From Deltaproteobacteria bacterium (GTDB lineage: Bacteria; Myxococcota_A; UBA9042; PHBI01; JACKFB01): a DNA stretch of 64,000 nt. The stretch is taken from contig JACKFB010000008.1 of assembly GCA_020632695.1 (NCBI GenBank), forward strand, positions 1 to 64,000, written 5' to 3'. Of the stretch, positions 9,603-18,276 are shown one piece after another (within the stretch, counting starts at the first letter, position 1; every line of letters starts with the position of its first letter). The notes below the pieces were generated by a model. That model saw only the letters and a program-made list of their open reading frames with translations, did not search any database and had not been told where the DNA came from. The translations under genes were made by a program, and so were the position numbers.

Positions 9603-10445
9603 ATGCTTTCACCGTCTGCGATCGAGGACGAACAGGGGCTGGCGGTCCTCGCGCTGCGGACGCCGACCCTGCCGCCCGCGACCGCGACGAACACCTCCTT
9701 CGTGGGGCGGCGCGACGTGTGGGTCGTGGATCCGGCGACCCCCTTCGACGCGCCGCGTGACCAGCTGCTCTCGGCGGTGCGCGCGCTTCCGGCCACGGGT
9801 CGGCGCGCCGTGGGCATCGTGCTGACCCACCACCACGGCGACCACATGGGCGCCGCGGCCTGGCTGCGCGAGGCCGCTGGCCTGCCGGTCTACGCCCACC
9901 CGCGCACGGCGGAGCTGCTGGGCTCGATGCTGCGGGTCGACGAGACGCTGGAGGAGGGCGCCGAGCTGCGGGGCTCCGAGGCCGACGACGACCGCTGGGC
10001 CGTGCTGCATACGCCCGGGCACGCGTCGGGCCACATCGTGTTGTGGGAGGCCGAGCGCCGCCGGATGATCGCCGGCGACATGGTGGCGGGGATCGGGACG
10101 ATCCTCGTCGAGGCGCCCGACGGGCACATGGCCACCTACATCGCGCAGCTCGAGCGCCTGGCCGACCTGGGGCCCGAGCGGCTGGTGCCGGCGCACGGCC
10201 CCGTGCTCGCCGACGGGCAGGCGAAGCTGCGTGAGACGGCGGCCCACCGCCTGATGCGCGAGCAGCGCGTGGTGGAGGCGCTGGAGGAGGGCCCCGGCGA
10301 CCTGGTCCAGCTCACCGCGCGCTCCTACCCCGAGCTGGCCCGCCCCATGCTGCCTCTGGCCGCGCGCTCGTGTCTGGCCCACCTGCAGAAGCTCTGCGAG
10401 GAGGGGCGCGCGCGGCTCTCGGGCGAGGTCTACGAGCCGTCCTGA
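9603..10445 (+). CDS. metallo-beta-lactamase-fold hydrolase, LACTB2-like
   Basis: 280 residues. Zinc ligands of the MBL fold are present: THHHGDHMG (HxHxDH), HTPGHASGH, GDMV and PAHGP. The C-terminal 70 residues look like the winged-helix extension of LACTB2-type enzymes (putative endoribonucleases or thioesterases). The exact substrate is not deducible. ATG 9603 is preceded by GGAGG with 8-nt spacing. It lies 56 bp from the divergent rpmB start, and its last 16 bp overlap the end of the convergent membrane-protein gene. Confidence 0.88.
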   Translation: MLSPSAIEDEQGLAVLALRTPTLPPATATNTSFVGRRDVWVVDPATPFDAPRDQLLSAVRALPATGRRAVGIVLTHHHGDHMGAAAWLREAAGLPVYAHPRTAELLGSMLRVDETLEEGAELRGSEADDDRWAVLHTPGHASGHIVLWEAERRRMIAGDMVAGIGTILVEAPDGHMATYIAQLERLADLGPERLVPAHGPVLADGQAKLRETAAHRLMREQRVVEALEEGPGDLVQLTARSYPELARPMLPLAARSCLAHLQKLCEEGRARLSGEVYEPS

Positions 10446-11386
10446 GGCGGCCGGAAGGCGTCGATGACACCGAGCAGCGCGCTGGTGTCCTGCTGGCTGC
10501 GCGGGGTGGCTCCGCTGCCCATGACCAGGGTCCCCTCGGGGCTGACCAGCTCCAGGCACACGCCGCGCACCGGCTCGGCGCGCAGTCGCCACCGGGGGTG
10601 GGGCGCTGCGACCGTGCGCGCGGCGAAGGTGCGCCCGAAGAGGCGCCAGCGGTGTGTCCACAGGCCTCCGCGGTGGCTCAGCTCCTCGGTGCCGAGGCGC
10701 TTGATGGCGGCGACCGTCAGCAGCGCCAGGCCCAGCAGGAGCAGCCCGGGGCCGAAGAGCAGCGCGACCAGGGGCGAGCGGAGGGTCACCGACAACAAGA
10801 GGACGCCCAGCAGCGACGCGGCGAGGCCGAAGCTCGTGACCAGGGCCTGGAGCGCGGCGAAGCGACGCACGGCCAGCGTCACCTCGCCAGGCGGAGGGCT
10901 CACCTCGGCGGGCGGCGCGTCGACGGTCTCGAGCCCGCAGCCACGGGCGACGAGCTCGGCGACGCCGTCGGCCAGCTCCCGCTCGGCCGTCTCGACCAGG
11001 ACCAGGGCGGCGCCGTTTCGCAGCTCGAGGGCCGCGGTGAACGTCGCCTCGTCGTCGCGGACCAGGTGGGTGGAGCTGACGCCGCGGATGGCCGTGAGCG
11101 GGATCCACCAGACGTGATCGGGCGACATGAGGCCCACGCCGACGCGGGCCGCGGCGCGGTCGAAGAAGAGCCCGCCCCGGGTGCGCCCGAGCTGCCGCAC
11201 GCCGATGAGGAGCGCCGCCACGAGGGCGAGGCCGGTCAGGCCCACGGAGATGCGAGCCGGCGTCGGGACGTGCGGATCCACGGCCAGGGTGACGACGATG
11301 GCCGCGGTGAGGGCAGCGACCAGCGAGGCGCCGAAGGCGAGGCCGACGGAGCGGTGCGGGGGGACCAGGGGCTCGGGGGAGGGCAT
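10430..11386 (-). CDS. membrane protein of unknown function with two transmembrane pairs
   Basis: 318 residues. Two hydrophobic hairpins are visible: residues about 14-36 with 48-64, and about 185-230 (LQALVTSFGLAASLLGVLLLSV, LVALLFGPGLLLLGLALLTV). Each is followed by a soluble, PH-like beta-rich stretch (DHVWWIPLTAIRGVSSTHLV; RWRLRAEPVRGVCLELVSPEG), suggesting an internally duplicated architecture. No family is recognised. The ATG at 11386 lacks a clear Shine-Dalgarno; the gene follows the end of the coupled CPBP partner gene by 38 bp and is probably co-transcribed with it. Confidence 0.75.
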   Translation of the reverse strand: MPSPEPLVPPHRSVGLAFGASLVAALTAAIVVTLAVDPHVPTPARISVGLTGLALVAALLIGVRQLGRTRGGLFFDRAAARVGVGLMSPDHVWWIPLTAIRGVSSTHLVRDDEATFTAALELRNGAALVLVETAERELADGVAELVARGCGLETVDAPPAEVSPPPGEVTLAVRRFAALQALVTSFGLAASLLGVLLLSVTLRSPLVALLFGPGLLLLGLALLTVAAIKRLGTEELSHRGGLWTHRWRLFGRTFAARTVAAPHPRWRLRAEPVRGVCLELVSPEGTLVMGSGATPRSQQDTSALLGVIDAFRPPQDGS

Positions 11387-11424
11387 GGGGGCTCACAGCC
11401 GGGAGGGCGTCAGGGGATCGCGGG

Positions 11425-12441
11425 TCAGAAGGCCGGGGTTCGCGCGTGGGCAGCCAGCCGGGCGGTGATGCGCTGGCGCAGCGGCGCCGTGGGCGGGAGG
11501 CAGCGCAGGGCCGCGTCGAGGAGGTCGAGGGCCAGCGGGAGCTCGCCCAGCGGGAGGGGCGCGCGCTCGAGGCGCTCGAGGCGCTCGTCGATGGCCGCGC
11601 CCAGCCGCGCCTCGACCGGGCCGAGCAGGGCTGGCCGGGAGGCGGAATCGAAAGGAGGCGGCATGGGCGCAAGCGGCAGGGGCCGCCAGGGCGCGGGGCC
11701 GGCGAGCACGCAGTAGAAGGCGATCGCGTCGGGCGCGGGCTCGGCGTCGATGACGCCGTCAGTGTCGGGCGGCAGGGCGATGGCGTCGGCCGGGGGCGCG
11801 TCGGCGAAGGTCGCCAGCTCGGAGGGGTCGATGACCTGGGAACGGCGCACCATCTGGAGCGGAGCCGACGCGGGGGGCGTGAAGGCCAGGCGGATGAGGG
11901 ACCAGCGCTGCCGGGCAGCGAAGGGCTGGCTGGCCTCGGCGCTGGGGGCCGCCGCCGGCAGCGCTCGGCCTCCGGCGGCGCTGAGCGCCACGCGGCGGGC
12001 CAGGCTCTCGAGGTCGGGGCTGCGCGTGCCCTCGACGAAGACCAGCTCGGGCGCGGCGCCGGGCTCGTCGCCCTCGTGCCCGACGTGGCTCACCGGCGCC
12101 TCGAGGGTGCGCGGCGCAGGCGCTGGGGCGAGCAGGCGCAAGGTCTCGGCGGGCTCCGGGGTCCCGTCGGCGTGACGCCAGACGAGGGCCAGGTGCAGCT
12201 CGCGGCCGGCCGGGACCCGGAGGATGGCCGCGGCTGCCTCCGGGCGCACCGGGTGGCGGATGATGTCGGCGTCCAGGTCGCCGGCCCAGAAGGCCGCGAG
12301 GTCTGCGTCGGGGATGGGGCGCAAGCACACCAGCAGGTTGGCCCGCGCCGGCGGCTCGGCGGGCGGGGTCCAGGTCAGGCGCAGCTCTCCGTCCGGCGAG
12401 CTCGCCACCAGCCAGGGCACGGGCGGCCCCGCGGTGTTCAC
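11425..12441 (-). CDS. hypothetical protein translationally coupled to CPBP protease
   Basis: About 338 residues starting at GTG 12441, whose GTGA overlaps the TGA stop of the upstream CPBP gene. The long frame extends further upstream but is then antisense-like, so the overlap decides the start. The N-terminal 100 residues resemble a fibronectin-type-III-like beta-sandwich (PWLVASSPDGELRLTWTPPAEPP). The middle repeats similar strands, and the C-terminus is helical and Leu/Ala-rich. No signal peptide or catalytic motif is seen. Function unknown; coupling suggests it acts with the protease or is produced stoichiometrically with it. Confidence 0.7.
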   Translation of the reverse strand: MNTAGPPVPWLVASSPDGELRLTWTPPAEPPARANLLVCLRPIPDADLAAFWAGDLDADIIRHPVRPEAAAAILRVPAGRELHLALVWRHADGTPEPAETLRLLAPAPAPRTLEAPVSHVGHEGDEPGAAPELVFVEGTRSPDLESLARRVALSAAGGRALPAAAPSAEASQPFAARQRWSLIRLAFTPPASAPLQMVRRSQVIDPSELATFADAPPADAIALPPDTDGVIDAEPAPDAIAFYCVLAGPAPWRPLPLAPMPPPFDSASRPALLGPVEARLGAAIDERLERLERAPLPLGELPLALDLLDAALRCLPPTAPLRQRITARLAAHARTPAF

Positions 12442-13871
12442 CCCGACACCAGGAGCTGTGCCATCAGGAGCTGGCCGAGGTTCCACAGGGCGTGCACGGC
12501 GATGGGCACCAGCAGCGAGCCGCTGCGCTCGAAGAGGAAGGCGAGGACCACCCCCAGGGCACCCAGGGGGATGATCAGCGGGACCTGCAGGTGCACCAGC
12601 CCGAAGAGGAGGGCGCTGAGCAGCATGGCCAGGGGCGGGCCCATCAGGTCGCGCAGGTTGCGGTAGATGAACCCGCGAAAGAGGATCTCCTCGAAGATCG
12701 GGCCCATCAGGACGGCGGACAGGGCGATGGCGACCCGGACCTGGGGATCCTCTCCCTCGGCGAAGAGGCGGAGCACCGGCTGCGCCTCCTCGGAGCTGAC
12801 GCCGAAGGCGGCTTGGATGATCGACGCGGCGGCGACCACGACGACGGCGATGGAGAGGCCGGCGAGGATCCAGACCAGCAGCCCGAGCACGCCGCCCGCG
12901 GGCTTCAGCGCGCCGAGGCGCAGCGGGACCCACAGAGGCGTCGGGTCCTCCGGTCGGCGCGCCAGGCTCTGGATCAGCGCGAGGGAGAGGCCACCGGCGA
13001 GCAGGGTCTGGCTGACGAGGTTGAGCGACGTCAGCATCAGGCCCGAGCCGGCCGCGTTGAACACCAGCTCGAGGGTGAGCCCGATGGCCAGGAAGCCGAC
13101 GAACCACAGGGCGGTGACGCGGCGCGTGGCCGCGACGATGAAGGGGCTGGGCAGGGCGCCGAGGCCGGTGCGGCCGGCGCCGGTGAGCGCGCGCCCGATG
13201 AGCGGCCAGACGATGAGGAGCAGCGCCCCGAGCAGCAGCAGAGAGCCGACGATGACGATGGAGGCGGCGGCGCGCTCGGCGAAGCGGCTGGCGCGCCCCT
13301 GGGCCTCGGCGCTGGCGGCGACCTGCACCGACGGCTGCCCCGAGAGCGCCGCGTGGCGCGCGAGCACCCGCTGGACCAGCCACTCGGAGGCGTCGGCGTT
13401 GCGCAGCTCGGACAGGGTGGGCTCGATCTGCCGCGCGGGGCGGTCGCGAGCCAGGTCGTGCAGGTTGTCGACCAGGAGCTTCCACGTCTCCAAGCCGGCC
13501 GCGTCGTCCGCCACCCGGTCCAGCGCCCGCAGCCCCAGGTCGTCGGCGCCCTCCGACACGGCGATGGCCGCTCCCAGCAGCAGGTGACCCGGCGCCGCGG
13601 GATCAGCCTCGATGGCTCGCTCCAGCTCCTCCAGCGCGCGGGCACGCTCCTCGTCCGGCTCCCCCCCGAGCCCGACCGCCTCCCGCAGCTCGGCGGGGAC
13701 GGCCGCGCCAGCGTCCACCAGCTTGAAGGGCATCTCCAGCTCGCGGGCGGCCCCGACCCCGACCGAATCCTGCGCCGGCGCCTGCGCGGAGCCCATGGCC
13801 AGCAGGACGGCCATCAGCGCGGCCGCCACGAAGGTGAGCGCCCACTCGAGCACGGCGGCGCGGCTGCTCAC
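12438..13871 (-). CDS. CPBP-family intramembrane metalloprotease with N-terminal helical domain
   Basis: 477 residues. After a first membrane helix (residues about 8-25), about 170 residues of helical, TPR-like sequence precede roughly eight hydrophobic segments. The CPBP/Abi signature is intact: EEILFRGF near residue 390 (EExxxR), LVHLQ near 425 and HALWNLGQ near 461. The family cleaves or processes membrane-associated substrates (Rce1-like). The GTG start at 13871 is preceded by GAGGAGG with 7-nt spacing. The N-terminal soluble domain is not part of the standard CPBP core. The stop overlaps the next gene's start. Confidence 0.88.
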   Translation of the reverse strand: MSSRAAVLEWALTFVAAALMAVLLAMGSAQAPAQDSVGVGAARELEMPFKLVDAGAAVPAELREAVGLGGEPDEERARALEELERAIEADPAAPGHLLLGAAIAVSEGADDLGLRALDRVADDAAGLETWKLLVDNLHDLARDRPARQIEPTLSELRNADASEWLVQRVLARHAALSGQPSVQVAASAEAQGRASRFAERAAASIVIVGSLLLLGALLLIVWPLIGRALTGAGRTGLGALPSPFIVAATRRVTALWFVGFLAIGLTLELVFNAAGSGLMLTSLNLVSQTLLAGGLSLALIQSLARRPEDPTPLWVPLRLGALKPAGGVLGLLVWILAGLSIAVVVVAAASIIQAAFGVSSEEAQPVLRLFAEGEDPQVRVAIALSAVLMGPIFEEILFRGFIYRNLRDLMGPPLAMLLSALLFGLVHLQVPLIIPLGALGVVLAFLFERSGSLLVPIAVHALWNLGQLLMAQLLVSG

Positions 13872-13916
13872 GAGGACGCCTCCTCGCGCCGGCGTTCGGT
13901 CAGGCAGTCCATCGGC

Positions 13917-14132
13917 TCAGCGACGTTCGAGGGACTTGAGGATGCTCTTGCAGGCGTCGCGCCCCAGCTTCTCGCGACGGTCGGCGTCCTCCATCAGCTT
14001 GCAGCGGCGCTCGTCGTCCATCTTCTCGCAGACCAGACGCTCGAGCCTGGCGCACGGGTCGCCGCACCCCGCGGTGAGGGAGCCCAGCGCCGAGAGCGCC
14101 AACGCCACCACCCTGGCCCGATTCATGGTCAT
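13917..14132 (-). CDS. small Cys-rich lipoprotein, unknown function
   Basis: 71 residues: a short signal (VVALALSALGSLTAGC lipobox), then a charged helical domain with cysteines at CGDPC, VCEKMDDERRC and ACK, followed by SILKSLERR. The Cys spacing suggests a small disulfide-stapled helical hairpin. ATG 14132 was chosen over the longer frame because GAGGAG lies 8 nt upstream and the signal peptide follows at once. It lies between glpD and the CPBP gene on the same strand, with gaps of 74 and 45 bp, so it may be part of that transcription unit. Confidence 0.78.
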   Translation of the reverse strand: MTMNRARVVALALSALGSLTAGCGDPCARLERLVCEKMDDERRCKLMEDADRREKLGRDACKSILKSLERR

Positions 14133-14206
14133 CGCTGCTGCTCCTCGCCCAGGCTCGCCCAGCCCGGCGCGCAGGCGAGGCATCATGCCGCAACGCCGCC
14201 GGATTG

Positions 14207-15859
14207 TCAGCGCGAAGCCCGGGCGGCCAGCTCGCGGATCGGCTGCGTGTTCGCCGCGACCAGCGACGCGTAGTCGTCCAGCTCCGCGTCGACCCACGCC
14301 GCGTCACGGCCCAGCAGCGCGGCCATTCGCGTCGCCACCGCGGCTGCGACGGCGAGCCCCTGGTCCGGCACCCGATAGAAGAGGCCCAGCCGCCGCACCA
14401 TCACATCCTGCAGCCGCATCGCCTGCTCCCGGGCCGTGGCGTAGTCCACCTCCGCCGGCACCCACGGGTAGCCCTCCACCAGCGGGCGCGCCTGCTCGGC
14501 GGCCTCCTGCATCCGCTGCTGGATCCACCGCATGCCGCCCCCGTGCGCTCGCCACAGGTGCAGGGCGCGGCCGCCGCTCGGCTCCGGGGCCGGCGGCAGG
14601 TCGGGATCCAGCGGCACGCGGGCGGTGCGGCAGGGCCCCGGTCGCGCGCCCAGCCGGCGCAGGCGCGCGCAGGCGGCGTCGACCACCTCCTCGGCCATGC
14701 TCCGGTAGGTGGTCAGCTTCCCGCCGGCGATGCTGGTGATGCCGCGAGGGTCGTCGAAGCGCTGATGCTCGCGGCTGGTGCGCGCCGCAGTGGCCGCGCC
14801 GTCGCGGATGAGCGGTCGCAGGCCGGCCCAGGTGGTCAGGACGTCGGCGGGGCCGAGCCGGGCGTCGGGGAAGCTGCCGTTGGTGGCCGCCAGGAGGTAG
14901 GCGATGTCGTCGGCCGTCGCTGCGACGGGCCCCGCCGGCGAGTCGTGGTCGGTGTCGGTGGTCCCGATGTAGGTGACCTCCTCCCAGGGCACCGCGAAGA
15001 CCATGCGGCGATCCTCGGTGGCCACCACCACCACGTCGTCCACCGGCAGGCGGGCGCGGGGCACGACCAGGTGCGAGCCGCGGCTGGTGCGCAGCAGGGC
15101 GCCGCCTCCGGGAGCCTCGGGCAGCGCGTCGGTGTAGGGACCGGCGGCGTAGGCGATGTGCCGGCAGCGCAGCTCGGCGTCGCGGCCGGTGAGCAGGTCG
15201 CGCACCTGCGCCCCGCAGACGGCGCCGTCGCTGCCGAAGGACGGGGCGTCGAAGCGCGTGTAGTTGAGGGTCAGCGCCCCGTGACGCTCGGCGTCCAGGG
15301 CGTTGGCCAGGGTCAGGCGGGCGTCGTCGGTGCGGCAGTCCCAGTAGCGGAGCGCCCCGCGCAGCCCGTCGCGCCGCAGCCCGGGGACGCGCCGCCACGC
15401 CGCCTCGGGACCCAGCCGCTGGCGCTCGCCGTACCCGCGAAAGAGGCTGACGGCCTCGTGGATCCAGAGGCCCAGCGCCATCACGCCCAGCCGGTGGGGA
15501 TCGCCGCGGAAGCCTGGCACGACGAAGGATTGCGGCCAGACCAGGTGCGGGTTGAGGCGTGTCTGGATCGCGCGCTCCCGCGCCGACTCCATCACCAGGC
15601 CGATCTGGCCCTGCTCCAGGTAGCGGAGGCCGCCGTGCACCAGCTTGCTGGACTTGCTGGAGGTGCCCGACGCGTAGTCGCCCGCCTCGACCAGCGCCAC
15701 CGAGAGGCCGCGCAGCGCCGCGTCGCGCGCCACTCCGCAGCCGGTGACGCCGCCCCCGACCACCAGCAGATCGAAGACCTCTTCGCCGACGCGGGCCCAG
15801 CGCCGAGCCCGAGCCAGCGCCGTCGCGTCCTCGTGGTCCTTGCCCGCGCCCTCGCTCAT
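14207..15859 (-). CDS. glpD: glycerol-3-phosphate dehydrogenase, FAD-dependent
   Basis: 550 residues. The N-terminal FAD-binding motif LLVVGGGVTGCGVARDAALRG is at about 30-50; SSKSSKLVHGGLRYLE and the WDCRTDDARL substrate-site segment are typical of GlpD; the late FAD motif is ITSIAGGKLTTYRSMAEEV; a C-terminal helical DAO_C-type domain follows. The enzyme oxidises sn-glycerol 3-phosphate to dihydroxyacetone phosphate and passes electrons to the quinone pool at the inner membrane. ATG 15859 fits the family N-terminus. No glpF or glpK is adjacent. Confidence 0.96.
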   Translation of the reverse strand: MSEGAGKDHEDATALARARRWARVGEEVFDLLVVGGGVTGCGVARDAALRGLSVALVEAGDYASGTSSKSSKLVHGGLRYLEQGQIGLVMESARERAIQTRLNPHLVWPQSFVVPGFRGDPHRLGVMALGLWIHEAVSLFRGYGERQRLGPEAAWRRVPGLRRDGLRGALRYWDCRTDDARLTLANALDAERHGALTLNYTRFDAPSFGSDGAVCGAQVRDLLTGRDAELRCRHIAYAAGPYTDALPEAPGGGALLRTSRGSHLVVPRARLPVDDVVVVATEDRRMVFAVPWEEVTYIGTTDTDHDSPAGPVAATADDIAYLLAATNGSFPDARLGPADVLTTWAGLRPLIRDGAATAARTSREHQRFDDPRGITSIAGGKLTTYRSMAEEVVDAACARLRRLGARPGPCRTARVPLDPDLPPAPEPSGGRALHLWRAHGGGMRWIQQRMQEAAEQARPLVEGYPWVPAEVDYATAREQAMRLQDVMVRRLGLFYRVPDQGLAVAAAVATRMAALLGRDAAWVDAELDDYASLVAANTQPIRELAARASR

Positions 15860-16007
15860 CGCGCCGCGGTCTCGCCGGTGGCCCGTGCGACGCCGGGACC
15901 GCCGCGCCAGGCGGTCGGTCCAGGTCGAGCGCGGGTCGGGGTGCGCGGCGCAGCAGGCATGGCGGCACCATAGCGCCGCAGGGCGGACCTCTCAACCGCC
16001 CCGGAAG
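15860..16007. other. intergenic region upstream of glpD
   Basis: Between glpD and the 37-codon ORF. I see no further coding frame with a ribosome binding site and no clear promoter here. Confidence 0.4.
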
Positions 16008-16121
16008 CTACCCGCGCCGCGACGGCATCAACGCGATGACCGCGCCCATCCCGATCCGCACCAGGAGCAGCGCCGCTCCCACGCCCCCACCTACCGCGCC
16101 CATGATCGCCAAGGTCTCCAT
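16008..16121 (-). CDS. 37-residue single-pass membrane peptide (small ORF)
   Basis: A small frame not among the larger ORFs. ATG 16121 is preceded by GAGGAGGAG with 8-nt spacing, one of the best ribosome binding sites in the window. The peptide is METLAIMGAVGG..., a Gly/Ala/Val/Leu/Ile-rich helix about 28 residues long containing a single internal Arg, and ends PSRRG, consistent with an N-out, C-in membrane peptide. It sits in a 574-bp stretch otherwise without genes between glpD and the zinc-ribbon gene. No family recognised. Confidence 0.5.
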   Translation of the reverse strand: METLAIMGAVGGGVGAALLLVRIGMGAVIALMPSRRG

Positions 16122-16286
16122 CGCTCCGACTCCTCCTCGTCTCGTCACGGCCACGGGGCGCCAGGTCCGACCGTGTCCTCGTGGCCCTGACGCCCTGCTC
16201 CGGGTGTCAGAGCAAGGGCCGTGCCACGCGCGACGTCATGCGTTGTTGGGGTGGGGCGCTCGCGTGCGTCCGGACGGACACATCCT

Positions 16287-16304
16287 CGTGTCCCGCAGGA
16301 CACG
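16287..16304. terminator. perfect hairpin (7-bp stem, 4-nt loop)
   Basis: CGTGTCC - CGCA - GGACACG. It lies downstream of the minus-strand zinc-ribbon gene and upstream of the small membrane ORF. There is no T-tract, so if it terminates transcription it is not a classical intrinsic terminator. Confidence 0.35.
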
Positions 16305-16380
16305 TCGGAGCGCGCGAAGCCGTCTGAGGCTAGGGTCGCTCGCGGCGTCGCGCCAGAAAATCGGCGCCTCCGCCCTCGCG

Positions 16381-16398
16381 CGTGCCCACGGGGGCACG
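16381..16398. terminator. perfect hairpin (7-bp stem, 4-nt loop) after the zinc-ribbon gene
   Basis: CGTGCCC - ACGG - GGGCACG, about 36 bp past the stop of the minus-strand gene ending at 16434. It has the same geometry as the hairpin at 16287-16304 and likewise lacks a T-tract. Confidence 0.4.
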
Positions 16399-16433
16399 AT
16401 GACCCGCGCCGTGGCGTCGCGGGCCCGCCCGGG

Positions 16434-18032
16434 TCAGTCGTCTGCGGCCGAGCCGCCGTCCGCCTCCACCTGCTTCATCGCGTCGTCGAGGGCCCGCCTG
16501 GCCAGCGCCTCGGGCACGGTGACGGAGACCTGCAGCACGTTGGCGTCGCGGGACAGCTCGATGCTCTCGATGACCTTCTTCACGTCCTCCAGGTAGGCCT
16601 CGGGGATCTTGTCCTTCCCACCCATGGCCAGCCCCATCTTCAGCAGGGCCAGCCCCTGCTCCAGCGCCACCCGGGCCTTCTCCGCCCGCTCCTCGGCGCC
16701 GAACACGCCGCCGGCCCGCACGACGACGTCGCCCGAGAGCCCCACGCTGAACGCGAAGCCGTCGCCGGCCCCGACGTACTGCGAGAGCATCCCTCCGCCG
16801 GACCGCTCGGCCATCGACATCGAGTCCGCGTCGACGACCACGGCGCCCCACAGCGGCGCGCCACTGTCCACCGAGCCCAGCGCCGCCTCGAAGGCTGCGT
16901 TGTCGCCCAGGGTGTCGCCGCTCGCCCGGGCCGCCGTCGCAGCCTCCACCAGGGGCCGGGCGCCGCCGAGGATCAGGTCGTCCTCCAGCAGGCCCACCAT
17001 CATGTTGTCCGGATCGCCGTAGAAGTCGGTGCCAGCGATGGTGACCTTCTCACCGCCGCCCTGCTTCTCCAGCTCGGCGACGACCTTCTCCTTGTCCACG
17101 CTCGCCCGGCTGATGACCACGGTCGAGGGCTTGCCGTCCTTGTTCGACTTCAGGCCCACGGCCAGGCTGCTGATCCCGTCCAGGTCCACACCCAGATCGG
17201 CCAGGCGTTTGCCCGAGCCGTCCTTGGCGAGCTGCTTTCTGAGCGCCGGACCCGCCTTCTCGTAGAGCCAGGTCGACCGCACGGCGTCCCAGCTCACGCC
17301 GAGGGCGCCGGTGACGTCCTTGGGCAGGTTCGCCTCGGCGAGCTGCGCGGACGAGCCGCCGCCGCCCGACCGGCTGAGCAGCACCACCGCCGCGGCCACC
17401 ACCAGCGCGATGACCACCGCGGCCACCACGATCATCCCTCGCCCGCTGCCCCGCTTCGGGGGCGCCGCGGAGGCGCCGGCGATGGCCGCGCCCCCCAGCG
17501 CCAGATCCGGCCCCACGGCGGCGGGCGCGCGGGCTGCCGCCTGGAAGTGCGCCGCCGGCCCGGGCGTCATCGCGGCCAGCTCCTCGTCGGTGATCGCCGG
17601 TCCCTGCAGCGTCTGGCCGAAGGGGTCGATGTCCTCGCCGCGCGCCCGCGCCGCGCCGGGCTCGCTGGGCGCCGGCTTCGGTGGGGCCGCGTCCAGGGAC
17701 TCGGCGAAGCCGGGCGGCAAGGTCATCGCTACCGTGGCCTCGGTGTCGTCGTACTCGTCGCCGGACGGGTCGGCGGCCGGCGCGCGCGCCGCGGCGGCCT
17801 GGCTGGCGGCGGGGGCGGCCAGCGCCTCGGCCAGGCCCAGCTCGTCCGCGTTCATCGAGACGGTGGGGTCATCGTCCTCGTCGGCGTTCTCGCCCAGCAA
17901 CCCGGCCAGGTCGCGGGCGTCGAAGGCGGCGGTGGCCTCGGAGCTGGCGCTGGCCCCATCGGGCCGAGCGCCGCAATACGGGCAAAAGGCGGAGCCGTCG
18001 GCGATCTGTCGCCCGCACGCTGCACACTTCAT
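16434..18032 (-). CDS. zinc-ribbon membrane protein with large extracytoplasmic domain
   Basis: About 532 residues. N-terminal zinc ribbon MKCAACGRQIADGSAFCPYCG, then about 160 residues of Ala/Pro/Asp-rich low complexity containing TVSM- and TVAM-type threonines that could be kinase or FHA targets (inference). A single transmembrane helix follows (MIVVAAVVIALVVAAAVVLL, about 215-235), then a 290-residue beta/alpha domain reminiscent of DUF3352-like proteins (weak). The ATG at 18032 has GAGGTGG 5 nt upstream, preferable to the GTG at 18041. This architecture (cytoplasmic zinc ribbon, linker, helix, extracellular domain) is common in Myxococcota; function unknown. Confidence 0.8.
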   Translation of the reverse strand: MKCAACGRQIADGSAFCPYCGARPDGASASSEATAAFDARDLAGLLGENADEDDDPTVSMNADELGLAEALAAPAASQAAAARAPAADPSGDEYDDTEATVAMTLPPGFAESLDAAPPKPAPSEPGAARARGEDIDPFGQTLQGPAITDEELAAMTPGPAAHFQAAARAPAAVGPDLALGGAAIAGASAAPPKRGSGRGMIVVAAVVIALVVAAAVVLLSRSGGGGSSAQLAEANLPKDVTGALGVSWDAVRSTWLYEKAGPALRKQLAKDGSGKRLADLGVDLDGISSLAVGLKSNKDGKPSTVVISRASVDKEKVVAELEKQGGGEKVTIAGTDFYGDPDNMMVGLLEDDLILGGARPLVEAATAARASGDTLGDNAAFEAALGSVDSGAPLWGAVVVDADSMSMAERSGGGMLSQYVGAGDGFAFSVGLSGDVVVRAGGVFGAEERAEKARVALEQGLALLKMGLAMGGKDKIPEAYLEDVKKVIESIELSRDANVLQVSVTVPEALARRALDDAMKQVEADGGSAADD

Positions 18033-18090
18033 CCAAACCACCTCGTCGACCCGGAGGAGTCGCCCGATCCCGGTTCAAGCTCACTGGCCA

Positions 18091-18125
18091 CGGTTGTATC
18101 AACGTCGGAGTGGTCTCGACAACCG
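18091..18125 (-). promoter_or_regulatory. possible promoter with flanking inverted repeat
   Basis: CGGTTGT (18091-18097) and ACAACCG (18119-18125) form a perfect 7-bp inverted repeat. On the minus strand the same bases can be read as TTGTCG-N18-TACAAC, about 60 bp upstream of the zinc-ribbon gene start. It may be a promoter overlapped by an operator. Confidence 0.3.
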
Positions 18126-18276
18126 ACGCGCCCTCTGGGCCCGAGGGCCGCAGCCACCGAGGGTGTGTGGTGGCAGGCGCCTTCGAGGGGCGGTCGCAGC
18201 GCGGAGCCGCACCGCGTGCGGCCGAGGCGCCGCCTGGGGTGGGCGGGTCGCCCCACGGCCGCCGCGGCCGAGCGGG

